Assembly (NCBI RefSeq): GCF_900188155.1
Contig: NZ_FZOG01000001.1
Span: 953,104 to 1,017,103, forward strand
Source: Pseudomonas segetis
GTDB taxonomy: Bacteria; Pseudomonadota; Gammaproteobacteria; Pseudomonadales; Pseudomonadaceae
DNA: 64,000 nucleotides
Reading direction: 5' to 3'
This document shows positions 7,710-15,251 of the stretch, one piece after another; positions within the stretch are counted from its first letter, which is position 1, and each line of letters opens with the position of its first letter. The notes under the pieces were generated by a model. The model worked only from the letters and a program-made list of their open reading frames with translations. It did no database searches and was not told the DNA's origin. The translations under genes and the position numbers were made by a program.

Positions 7710-8846
7710 GTGCGTGCTGTGAAGTGGGATATTTTCTGCAGTGTGGTAGATAACTTCGGCGATATCGGGGTGACTTGGCGGTTGGCCAGGCAACTGGTTG
7801 CCGAGCATGCCGTGGCCGTGCGCTTGTGGGTGGATGATCTCAGCGCCTTTGCCCGGATTTGCCCTGCAGTGGATCCACGACTTGATTCTCAGGTCCAGCA
7901 CGGTGTTGCCATTCATGCCTGGCATGGCCAGTGGACAGCGATTGAGCCTGGCGATGTGGTGGTTGAAGGCTTTGCCTGTCACCTGCCAGATGCCTACGTG
8001 GCGGCAATGGCAGCGCGTGAACCCAAGCCACTGTGGCTGAACTTGGAATACCTGAGTGCCGAAAAATGGGTCGGCGGCTGTCATGGTTTGCCATCAATGC
8101 AGTCCAATGGCCTGCAAAAATATTTCTTCTTCCCAGGCTTTACTGGCCAAACCGGCGGTCTGCTGCGGGAGACTGGGCTGATGGCCGAGCGGCATGCATT
8201 TCAGGCGGATGCGGGGACTGCAGCACGCTTTTGGCGCGAATTGGCGGTTGAGCCTGTTGCCGGGGCGCGGCTGATCTCGCTATTCGCCTACGAGAATGCA
8301 GCGCTAGGCAGTTGGCTTGATGGGCTGGCGGCCATGCAATCGACAACCCAGCTCCTGGTTCCGGAAGGGCGAATCCTCAAGGATGTCGAGCGCTGGCTCG
8401 GAGGCCCGCAATTGCGAGCTGGTGATTGCCGGGTGCGTGGTCAGTTGCAGGTCAACGTCCTGCCTTTCCTTGAGCAAAGCCAATACGACCGGTTGCTGTG
8501 GAGCTGCGATTTCAACGCGGTGCGCGGCGAAGACTCTTTCTTGCGCGCGCAGTGGGCGGGAAGACCCATGCTTTGGCATATCTATCCGCAAGAGGAGGGT
8601 GCGCATTGGGACAAGCTTGATGCGTTTTTGCAACTTTACAGCCAAGGCTTGTCGGCACCGGCCCGCGAGGCATTGTTGGCGCTATGGCGCGACTGGAATG
8701 GCGGGCAAATGATGACTCAAAGCTGGTCCTTGTGGCAGGAGCAGGCCGAAGAACTGACCGTTCATGCAGAAAAATGGTGTCTGGAACAGGCTTCTCGCAC
8801 AGATCTTGCTGCCGCGCTGGTGCAGTTTCAGCAAAATTGGATATGA
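7710..8846 (+). CDS. earP: EF-P arginine rhamnosyltransferase
   Basis: 378 aa, the usual length of EarP, a GT-B enzyme that moves rhamnose from dTDP-rhamnose to Arg32 of EF-P. The N-terminus WDIFCSVVDNFGDIGVTWRL carries the two conserved Asp residues of the active site, and the C-terminal domain carries NAVRGEDSFLRAQWAGRP with the nucleotide-sugar-binding Glu-Asp-Ser. efp follows 47 bp downstream, the usual arrangement. The start is GTG 7710; GTG 7719 (giving MKWDIF) is an alternative and neither has a strong Shine-Dalgarno. Confidence 0.95.
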   Translation: MRAVKWDIFCSVVDNFGDIGVTWRLARQLVAEHAVAVRLWVDDLSAFARICPAVDPRLDSQVQHGVAIHAWHGQWTAIEPGDVVVEGFACHLPDAYVAAMAAREPKPLWLNLEYLSAEKWVGGCHGLPSMQSNGLQKYFFFPGFTGQTGGLLRETGLMAERHAFQADAGTAARFWRELAVEPVAGARLISLFAYENAALGSWLDGLAAMQSTTQLLVPEGRILKDVERWLGGPQLRAGDCRVRGQLQVNVLPFLEQSQYDRLLWSCDFNAVRGEDSFLRAQWAGRPMLWHIYPQEEGAHWDKLDAFLQLYSQGLSAPAREALLALWRDWNGGQMMTQSWSLWQEQAEELTVHAEKWCLEQASRTDLAAALVQFQQNWI

Positions 8847-8893
8847 TACGCCACCTACGAATTCTGTAACCCCATTCATATCCGGATACTAGT

Positions 8894-9466
8894 ATGAAAA
8901 CCGCACAAGAAATGAAGCCCAACAGTGTGGCTCTGATCGACGGCCAACCTTGGCTTATCCAGAAGGCCGAGTTCACCAAATCCGGTCGTAACAGCGCCAT
9001 CGTAAAAATGAAGCTGCGCAACCTGTTGACGGGTTCCTCGACCGAAACCGTCTACAAGGCTGACGACAAGCTCGAGCCCGTGATCCTGGACCGTATCGAC
9101 GTGACTTACTCGTACTACAGCGAGCCTAACTACGTGTTCATGGACGAAGAGTTCAACCAGTACGAATTGAACAAAGAAGACCTCGAAAGCGTCCTGCCTT
9201 ACATCGTTGACGGCATGACTGATGTCTGCGAAGCCGTTTTCTTCGAAGGCAAAGTTGTTTCCGTTGACCTGCCGACCACTATCGTTCGCCAGATCACCTA
9301 CACCGAAGGCTCCGCTCGCGGCGACACTTCTGGCAAAGTGATGAAGCCAGCCAAGCTGAGCAACGGTACTGAAGTCAAGGTTGCTGACTTCTGCGAGATC
9401 GACGACTGGATCGAAATCGACACCCGCACTGGCGAGTACAAGTCGCGCGCCAAAGCTCCAGTTTGA
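8894..9466 (+). CDS. efp: Elongation factor P
   Basis: 190 aa with the KOW-like N-domain and two OB domains. It relieves ribosome stalling at polyproline stretches. Residue 32 is Arg in the loop KSGRNSA (K29-S30-G31-R32), the form that is rhamnosylated by EarP rather than lysylated as in E. coli, which matches the adjacent earP gene. The C-terminus has the usual [20 protein letters not shown] terminator follows directly. Confidence 0.98.
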   Translation: MKTAQEMKPNSVALIDGQPWLIQKAEFTKSGRNSAIVKMKLRNLLTGSSTETVYKADDKLEPVILDRIDVTYSYYSEPNYVFMDEEFNQYELNKEDLESVLPYIVDGMTDVCEAVFFEGKVVSVDLPTTIVRQITYTEGSARGDTSGKVMKPAKLSNGTEVKVADFCEIDDWIEIDTRTGEYKSRAKAPV

Positions 9467-9485
9467 TCTGAGCTTTTAGCAGCAG

Positions 9486-9511
9486 AACCCGGCCGCAGTG
9501 CCGGGTTTTTT
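9486..9511 (+). terminator. Terminator after efp
   Basis: AACCCGGC and GCCGGGTT form an 8-bp stem with a 6-nt loop and a T-run. Confidence 0.92.
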
Positions 9512-9796
9512 GTGCCTGCAGGTGCGTGGCCCTGGACGTTGGTGATTGACCGGTCGTCAATGTCTTGCTGATAAAAGTAGTCGATGCGACACCAAGTTAT
9601 TGCGCTTCGACACCCAGGCTTGTGTCAATGCCGTTCCACGGCTGAATTCGTTAGTATTACAACGATTAATTGGTGGGGCTTTCACAAGAAGCCTTCGGCA
9701 TCCCAGTGGTTGTGCTTAACCTGCACGGCGACGTTTCCCCCGATCCTTCGGGAAACCCTCGGAACTCATTATTTTCTGCATGTGGTATTCCCCTTT
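9512..9796 (+). promoter_or_regulatory. Non-coding leader region of brnQ
   Basis: About 285 bp without a convincing gene. It holds an inverted repeat ATTGAC-CGGTC-GTCAAT (9545-9561) that may be an operator, and a hairpin with GTTTCCC/GGGAAAC arms (9733-9756) about 40 nt before the brnQ ATG, followed by a T-rich stretch. These may regulate brnQ, but nothing identifies the factor. Confidence 0.4.
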
Positions 9797-11113
9797 ATGA
9801 CTCGTTTAAAAGGCTCGGATCTCCTGGCCCTTGGCTTCATGACGTTTGCGCTTTTTCTAGGTGCAGGCAATATTATTTTCCCACCCAGTGCAGGCATGGC
9901 TGCTGGCGGCAACATGGGAATGGCCGCGTTTGGCTTCTTGCTCACTGGCGTAGGCCTGCCATTGTTGACCATAGTGGCGTTGGCCCGTGTCGGTGGCGGC
10001 ATGGCATTGCTGACAGCGCCATTGGGTAAGGCGGCGGGCATAGTGTTTGCCGTGGCGGTTTATCTGGCGATTGGCCCATTGTTCGCGACCCCCCGTACCG
10101 CAGTGGTTTCCTTTGAAATGGGGATCGCCCCGTTCACGGGCACGGATGGTTCTGCATTGCTGATATACACCTTGGCGTATTTTGCCGCGGTGATGTTCTT
10201 GTCATTAAATCCGGGACGCCTGGTTGATCGTGTCGGCAAGTTCATTACGCCGGTATTGATTGCCGCCTTGCTGGTACTCGGTGGCGCGGCATTGCTGTCG
10301 CCAGCGGGCGAGGTGGGGCAGTCCACCGCTGAATACCAGTCTGCACCCTTTGTACAAGGCTTCTTGCAGGGCTACCTGACCATGGACACCCTGGGCGCCC
10401 TGGTCTTCGGCATTGTCATCGCCATGGCGATTCGCGACCGTGGTATCACCGACAGCAAGCTGGTTACACGTTACTCGATCATTGCCGGTTTGATTGCTGC
10501 AACCGGGTTGTCGCTGGTGTATCTCGCACTGTTCTATCTCGGAGCGACCAGCCAGAGCATTGCCGCAGAGGCGCAGAATGGTGTGCAGATTCTCACCGCT
10601 TACGTACAGCACACATTCGGCACCACTGGCAGCCTGCTGCTTGCGGTGGTGATTACCTTGGCCTGCCTGACTACTGCGGTTGGCCTGCTGACTGCTTGTG
10701 GTGAGTTTTTCAGCGAGTTGTTGCCAGTATTGCCGTATCGCGTGGTTGTGGTGGCCTTGGGCGTCTTCAGTTTGTTGGTGGCGAACCAGGGATTGACGCA
10801 GTTGATCAGCCTGTCGGTGCCAGTCCTGGTCGGCTTGTATCCGCTGGCGATTGTGCTGATTGGCTTGAGCCTGCTTGATCGTTTCTGGCTGTCTTCGCGC
10901 CGGGTGTTTATTCCGGTGATGTCGATTGCATTGATCTTCGGCTTTGAAGCTGCACTGTCTGCCGCCGGTTTCAAGAACCTTGTGCCGAGCATTTTCTCGC
11001 AGTTGCCGCTGTCAGAGCAGAGCCTGGGCTGGGTATTGCCGGTGCTGGCAACACTGGTGGTTGCGATCATTGTCGACCGGATCGCTGGGCATAAGGCTAT
11101 CGCCACCGCCTAG
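9797..11113 (+). CDS. brnQ: Branched-chain amino acid transporter, BrnQ/LIVCS family
   Basis: 438 aa after choosing ATG 9797; the 71 codons upstream in frame lie in the leader and do not look like protein. About 12 transmembrane helices. Family motifs: LALGFMTFALFLGAGNIIFP near the N-terminus and PPSAGMAAGGNMG. It is an inner-membrane sodium-coupled carrier for Leu, Ile and Val. Monocistronic, with a terminator on each side. Confidence 0.94.
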   Translation: MTRLKGSDLLALGFMTFALFLGAGNIIFPPSAGMAAGGNMGMAAFGFLLTGVGLPLLTIVALARVGGGMALLTAPLGKAAGIVFAVAVYLAIGPLFATPRTAVVSFEMGIAPFTGTDGSALLIYTLAYFAAVMFLSLNPGRLVDRVGKFITPVLIAALLVLGGAALLSPAGEVGQSTAEYQSAPFVQGFLQGYLTMDTLGALVFGIVIAMAIRDRGITDSKLVTRYSIIAGLIAATGLSLVYLALFYLGATSQSIAAEAQNGVQILTAYVQHTFGTTGSLLLAVVITLACLTTAVGLLTACGEFFSELLPVLPYRVVVVALGVFSLLVANQGLTQLISLSVPVLVGLYPLAIVLIGLSLLDRFWLSSRRVFIPVMSIALIFGFEAALSAAGFKNLVPSIFSQLPLSEQSLGWVLPVLATLVVAIIVDRIAGHKAIATA

Positions 11114-11130
11114 CACGATTTGTCGCTAAG

Positions 11131-11153
11131 AGCCGCCCACGAGGCGGCTTTTT
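11131..11153 (+). terminator. Terminator after brnQ
   Basis: AGCCGCC and GGCGGCT pair around a 5-nt loop and are followed by a T-run. Confidence 0.9.
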
Positions 11154-11244
11154 AGTGGGCGTTTTTTGTTCGGCAGGTTGGTGTTTTATGAGGCAACGAG
11201 GGATGCGCCTTGTCTATAATCGTCAGGGTCAACAAGGAGTATTC

Positions 11245-11979
11245 ATGCCGATTAGTGATTTTCACCTGCCACATGTAATTGCAGTCATTTGGTTCTTGAT
11301 TTGCTGGGTCGGCTATAGCCGTTATTCCCTGGCAAAAGCCAAGACCACGCCTTGCCTGGCCAGTGTCCTGCATTTGTATCGTGAAGACTGGATGCGCCGC
11401 ATGCTGTTGCGTGAGAACCGCATTGCCGACGCCAACGTCATCGGTAACCTGGAACGTAACGCTTCTTTTTTTGCATCCAGTACGCTGATCATCCTGGCCG
11501 GTATCCTCACTGTTCTGGGTTCATCGGACCGGGCGCTCTCGTTGTTGGCGGACCTGCCCTTTGTGCAGGAAGCCAGCCGCAGCCTGTCTGAAGTCAAGCT
11601 GCTGGGCCTGGGCGTGGTGTTTGTCTACGCCTTTTTCACCTTCAGCTGGTGCATGCGCCAGTACAATTTTGCTGCGATCCTGGTGGGGTCGGCGCCAATG
11701 GTGGGTGAGCGCAATGTGACTGAGCAGGAACGCAAGGCGTTCAGTGAGCGCACGGCGCGGGTTATTTCCATGGCGGCCAACCAGTTCAACTATGGTTTGC
11801 GCGCCTATTACTTCGGCATGGCGACTTTGGCCTGGTTTATCAACCCATGGTTTTTCATCCTTGTCACCACGGGTGTGGTGATGATCCTGTATCGCCGCGA
11901 GTTTCATTCAGACGTGCTGGAAGTCATGGTCTATACGCAAACCCCGACAATTGAGCCGGTTAAGGAGAAAGTCGAATGA
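11245..11979 (+). CDS. DUF599 family membrane protein
   Basis: 244 aa from ATG 11245, which has an AAGGAG Shine-Dalgarno at 11234-11239. Four hydrophobic segments (around 10-27, 72-95, 115-135, 190-225). The segment WMRRMLLRENRIADANVIGN and the later RVISMAANQFNYGLRAYYF are characteristic of DUF599 (YBR/YqhQ-like conserved membrane proteins). Function unknown. The last four bases overlap the next gene (ATGA), so the two are probably co-translated. Confidence 0.85.
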   Translation: MPISDFHLPHVIAVIWFLICWVGYSRYSLAKAKTTPCLASVLHLYREDWMRRMLLRENRIADANVIGNLERNASFFASSTLIILAGILTVLGSSDRALSLLADLPFVQEASRSLSEVKLLGLGVVFVYAFFTFSWCMRQYNFAAILVGSAPMVGERNVTEQERKAFSERTARVISMAANQFNYGLRAYYFGMATLAWFINPWFFILVTTGVVMILYRREFHSDVLEVMVYTQTPTIEPVKEKVE

Positions 11980-12368
11980 GTCTGCCGTTTTGGTGTGTGT
12001 TCATCAGTGCGCTTTTGATTTTCGTCGCCAAGGCTCCTGTGGCCAAAGCGATGCAGAAGCAGGGCGGAGGTGTCTACGATAATCATCATCCACGGACCCA
12101 GCAGTCGCAGCTCACAGGCTTCGGCGCGCGTGCGCTAGCTGCGCATATGAACAGCTTCGAGGCCTTTCCGCTGTTTGCCGTCGGGGTGCTGATGGCGCAT
12201 GTGACCCAGACCCAGGGTTACCTGATTGATACCCTGGCGATCATTTTCGTGGTTGCGCGGGTCTTGTATCTGGTTTTCTACTGGGCGGACATGCATTGGC
12301 AGCGCAGCCTGGCCTGGCTTGTGGGTTTGCTCTGTAGCTTGCTGCTGATGTTGTCGCCTGCGCTGTAA
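11976..12368 (+). CDS. MAPEG family membrane protein
   Basis: 130 aa with four transmembrane helices, the size and pattern of bacterial MAPEG proteins (membrane-associated eicosanoid/glutathione metabolism). Visible family features are ARALAAHMNSFEAFPLFAVG and the C-terminal ARVLYLVFYWADMHWQRSL. Substrate unknown in bacteria. Overlaps DUF599 by 4 bp and is followed by a long bidirectional terminator. Confidence 0.88.
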   Translation: MSLPFWCVFISALLIFVAKAPVAKAMQKQGGGVYDNHHPRTQQSQLTGFGARALAAHMNSFEAFPLFAVGVLMAHVTQTQGYLIDTLAIIFVVARVLYLVFYWADMHWQRSLAWLVGLLCSLLLMLSPAL

Positions 12369-12394
12369 AAGCTTTGAAGTAAAGCCGTCAGACA

Positions 12395-12426
12395 AAACAA
12401 AGCCCCGCATTTGCGGGGCTTTGTTT
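12395..12426. terminator. Bidirectional terminator between MAPEG and lipoprotein genes
   Basis: A 15-bp perfect stem with a 2-nt loop (AAACAAAGCCCCGCA/TGCGGGGCTTTGTTT). A-rich and T-rich flanks serve both converging genes. Confidence 0.9.
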
Positions 12427-12440
12427 ATCGGCGCAAAAAC

Positions 12441-12731
12441 TTAGTTGCCGTCAATCGCATCCTTGGTTTCGTCGCCAGCTTCTTCAACTGCGTCGGATGC
12501 ATCATCCATCGCGCTTTCGACTTTTTCGCCAGTGGTTGGCTCATTGCCAACGGCTTCGTTTGCTTTCTGCTTGATGGCATCGCCGGCGTCTTTTGCGGCG
12601 TCGCTCATGGATTCGGCTGCTTCAGAAACTGACTCTTTAGCCGACTCCATCTTGTCTTCCGGGGTTTTCTCGCACGCACCCAAGGCAAGCATGGAGGCAA
12701 GAATAAGGGCATAGGAAAATGGTTTTTGCAC
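12441..12731 (-). CDS. Small Ala/Glu-rich lipoprotein
   Basis: 96 aa. Signal peptide with lipobox LALGAC (Cys about residue 20), then a highly charged, Ala/Ser/Asp/Glu/Lys-rich region with short repeated phrases (ESVSEAAESMSDAAKDAGDA, VESAMDDASDAVEEAGDE). Such composition suggests an extended helical, partly disordered protein in the periplasm, somewhat like stress-type LEA/YtxH repeats. It is probably sorted to the outer membrane since Glu, not Asp, follows the Cys. No specific function recognised. A Shine-Dalgarno (AAGGAG) lies 7 bp before the start. Confidence 0.82.
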   Translation of the reverse strand: MQKPFSYALILASMLALGACEKTPEDKMESAKESVSEAAESMSDAAKDAGDAIKQKANEAVGNEPTTGEKVESAMDDASDAVEEAGDETKDAIDGN

Positions 12732-12934
12732 GGTTAGGTACTCCTTGTAAGTATCGTAAGTGCCGGGTTTCCCCTAAGCATGCTGCTTTGAACACAGCGC
12801 TAAGACTTTAGTTCACTATTGGATACAAGGATTCCGGCTAAGTGATTGGCTGACCTGGCGTTGATTGCGCATGAGTCGATGCATTGCCACGGGACAAGAC
12901 GTTATCATGCCGGCTTTTGCGGTTGGACTGTAGA

Positions 12935-13411
12935 ATGAGTGAGTCGGCTATTCTCGAACGGGCGCAGCGTTTTTTAAGCGCGCTACGTCATTGTCAGGTA
13001 TTGGGTTTACAGGTTCATCAGGCGACGGCTGAAGGGCTTACTTTGTGCCTGCCCTACAGTCCGCAGATTATTGGTAACCCAGAGACCGGGGTTATTCACG
13101 GTGGTGCGATCACCACCTTGATGGACACTACATGCGGTATTTCAACGGTCTGTGTATTGCCGGAGTTCGAGATTTGCCCAACCCTCGATCTGCGTATTGA
13201 CTACATGCATCCCGCAGAGCCGCATAAGAACGTATATGGGTTTGCCGAATGCTATCGGGTCACGCCTAACATTATTTTTACCCGTGGCTATGCCTATCAA
13301 GATGATCCCACGCAACCTATTGCGCATGTGGTTGGCACCTTTATGCGCATGGGCAAGATCGCGCAGGGCGGTGGCAATCTGAAAAAAGACATCCAGGGGG
13401 GCGCGCAATGA
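12935..13411 (+). CDS. PaaI-family thioesterase
   Basis: 158 aa from ATG 12935. Hotdog fold with the PaaI signature TGVIHGGAITTLMDTTCG (HGG, with Asp on the central helix). Such proteins hydrolyse acyl- or aryl-CoA esters; the substrate here is unknown. The next gene is a second hotdog thioesterase overlapping by 4 bp, so the two may form a heteromer. Confidence 0.88.
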   Translation: MSESAILERAQRFLSALRHCQVLGLQVHQATAEGLTLCLPYSPQIIGNPETGVIHGGAITTLMDTTCGISTVCVLPEFEICPTLDLRIDYMHPAEPHKNVYGFAECYRVTPNIIFTRGYAYQDDPTQPIAHVVGTFMRMGKIAQGGGNLKKDIQGGAQ

Positions 13412-13851
13412 GCCTCGACCTCAATCAATGTGTACGCGATGCGCATGAGCGTAATGATTACGACAAGCTGATCAGCCTGTTTCCCTACGCCAGCCTGCTC
13501 GGTATCGAGTGCTTGCGTATGGGCGATGACATGGTTTTTCGGCTGCCAGCCAATAAAGACAACATCGGTAACCCGGTGTTGCCCGCGATTCACGGCGGGG
13601 TTATCGCCGGCTTCATGGAGCACTCGGCAATGTTGCACCTGCTGATGTTCATGGAAATTCCACATTTACCTAAAATCATCGACTTCTCGATAGATTACCT
13701 GCGCGCAGGTCATTATCGTGACACCTTCGTTCGTTGCCAGGTATGGCGTCAGGGCCGCCGGGTCGCCAACGTTGCTATTACCGCCTGGCAAACCAACCAG
13801 ACGGAGCCAATTGCAACTGCTCGCGCGCATTTCAAGGTCGACGAGCCGTAA
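13408..13851 (+). CDS. PaaI-family thioesterase (second of a pair)
   Basis: 147 aa. Hotdog fold with PAIHGGVIAGFMEHSAML, where Glu takes the helix acid position, and IIDFSIDYLRAGHYRDTF in the following strands. It is clearly related to the gene before it, with which it shares an ATGA overlap; the pair may be a tandem duplication that diverged. Acyl-CoA substrate unknown. Confidence 0.88.
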   Translation: MSLDLNQCVRDAHERNDYDKLISLFPYASLLGIECLRMGDDMVFRLPANKDNIGNPVLPAIHGGVIAGFMEHSAMLHLLMFMEIPHLPKIIDFSIDYLRAGHYRDTFVRCQVWRQGRRVANVAITAWQTNQTEPIATARAHFKVDEP

Positions 13852-13888
13852 CAGCTTCGCTGTCAGATATTTTGCTTAAGGACGTTGC

Positions 13889-15142
13889 ATGGATTCGTTG
13901 TTGATCCTCGGTGGCTTACTGCTGATTTTGGCAGGTTTGGTCTGGTTGGTGATGCGTGCCTTTGGCACCAGCCTGCTATGGGGCTGGGCCAGCTTGTTGC
14001 CGCCGTTGACCCTGGGCTATGTGTTTCGCCACTGGAGGTCAGCCAAACAGCCGATTGGGCTTTGTGGGTTGGGCGTGATCCCGTTGGTGGTCGGCCTGAC
14101 GATGCTGGCCAGTCATGACAGCCAGCGCTTGGCCCAGATCATTAGCCTGCAATGGCTGCAGCCTGACGCGGCAGCACCTTCGGCACTCAACTTTGCCTTG
14201 AACGGAGAGCTCAATGGCCAGCCATTCAACCCGCAACAGGGTGAGTTGATCGACGGCGTGCTGACGCTGCGTGAAGGGCAGGATTTCTTTGCCCGTCGTG
14301 AAGTGGTTATCCGCCTGCCTCAACAGCCAGATGGTGCGGTAAATGTTGATGTGCTGCCAAGGGACACCGGCCGTCTACCCGAAGTCGAAATCAGTTGGCT
14401 ATTGCCCGAACAAGAACTGCCTGAAGCACGTCGCGTGCGTCATGGTTATACCTTGCACCTGGCATTGACGCCTCTAGCGCCGAACAAGCTTGAAGGTGAC
14501 TTCCACCTGGTGCTGCCGCCACAATTCAAGACAACCCTAAGCGGCAAGGTCGAGCTGTTCAGTAATGGCTTGCGCTACGTTGACGGCAAGGTTGATCGCA
14601 GCGTCGACTCGCGCGACACCCTGGCTTATATCATCGAGGATTACTTGCAGCGGCGCTTTATCACCCGCCAGGTGCAACTGCGTCCTTTGTCCATGCCCAG
14701 CTTCACATCCAGCAGCCTTGATCTAAAGGTCGATGCGCAAATCAATGAAGAGCCCCGACAACTGGCGCTGCAACTGGTCAAGTCGCCCGGAGCGGGGTGG
14801 AGTGTGAAGGGAGATCGTTACGCCAAGTTGCCAAAAGACCTTAAGGCTCCTGCGGTTGTTTCCACCGTTGAACCCGAAAAACAGCTGTCGCCAGAAGTTG
14901 CAACACGGCAGATAGACCGCCGTTCACGTTTCTCCTTGAAACGATTGCTTCGCAATCCCGAGCGCTACTATGGCCTGGCCATGCATGCGGTTACCTTGCG
15001 TGGCAGCCGGGTCGAGGGTCGCTTCCGGGGAGTGGACGACCAGGGGCAGATTGTTTTGCGCCAAGTCAGAAATGGTGCGGGGGAGGCCAGTTTCACCGTC
15101 GATCCGCAACAGATTGAAACCATCGAGCTGCTTGAACCCTGA
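13889..15142 (+). CDS. Membrane protein with C-terminal beta-rich module
   Basis: 417 aa. Two or three hydrophobic helices fill roughly residues 3-75, followed by a mainly beta, soluble region with no recognised domain. The last ~58 residues (YYGLAMHAVTLRGSRVEG onward) look like a small SH3/Sm-like barrel and match the C-terminus of the protein at 59554. Homologues next to htpG are sometimes labelled MFS transporter, but there are far too few helices. Shine-Dalgarno AAGGACG precedes the ATG. Function unknown. Confidence 0.8.
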   Translation: MDSLLILGGLLLILAGLVWLVMRAFGTSLLWGWASLLPPLTLGYVFRHWRSAKQPIGLCGLGVIPLVVGLTMLASHDSQRLAQIISLQWLQPDAAAPSALNFALNGELNGQPFNPQQGELIDGVLTLREGQDFFARREVVIRLPQQPDGAVNVDVLPRDTGRLPEVEISWLLPEQELPEARRVRHGYTLHLALTPLAPNKLEGDFHLVLPPQFKTTLSGKVELFSNGLRYVDGKVDRSVDSRDTLAYIIEDYLQRRFITRQVQLRPLSMPSFTSSSLDLKVDAQINEEPRQLALQLVKSPGAGWSVKGDRYAKLPKDLKAPAVVSTVEPEKQLSPEVATRQIDRRSRFSLKRLLRNPERYYGLAMHAVTLRGSRVEGRFRGVDDQGQIVLRQVRNGAGEASFTVDPQQIETIELLEP

Positions 15143-15170
15143 GCCTGAAAATTTTCAATTCAGTCAAGCC

Positions 15171-15198
15171 CTTGAAATGCCTGTGACTGCCCCCATTT
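15171..15198 (+). promoter_or_regulatory. Sigma-32 (RpoH) promoter of htpG
   Basis: CTTGAAA (15171-15177), 13 bp, then CCCCATTT (15191-15198): an almost exact match to the heat-shock consensus CTTGAAA-N13/14-CCCCATnT. It lies 54 bp before the htpG ATG. Confidence 0.93.
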
Positions 15199-15251
15199 GA
15201 ATGACTACCGCCTATAAAAGGCTCAGCCATCAAATGTGGAGTTAAACGACC

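Noticed and set aside
9670..9796. Possible leader peptide of brnQ containing IPVVVLNL
   Set aside because: The run of branched-chain residues is tempting, but the only start is a TTG without a Shine-Dalgarno and the frame runs far into brnQ without a stop.
13889..15142. MFS transporter annotation for this gene
   Set aside because: Only two or three hydrophobic helices are present, not twelve.
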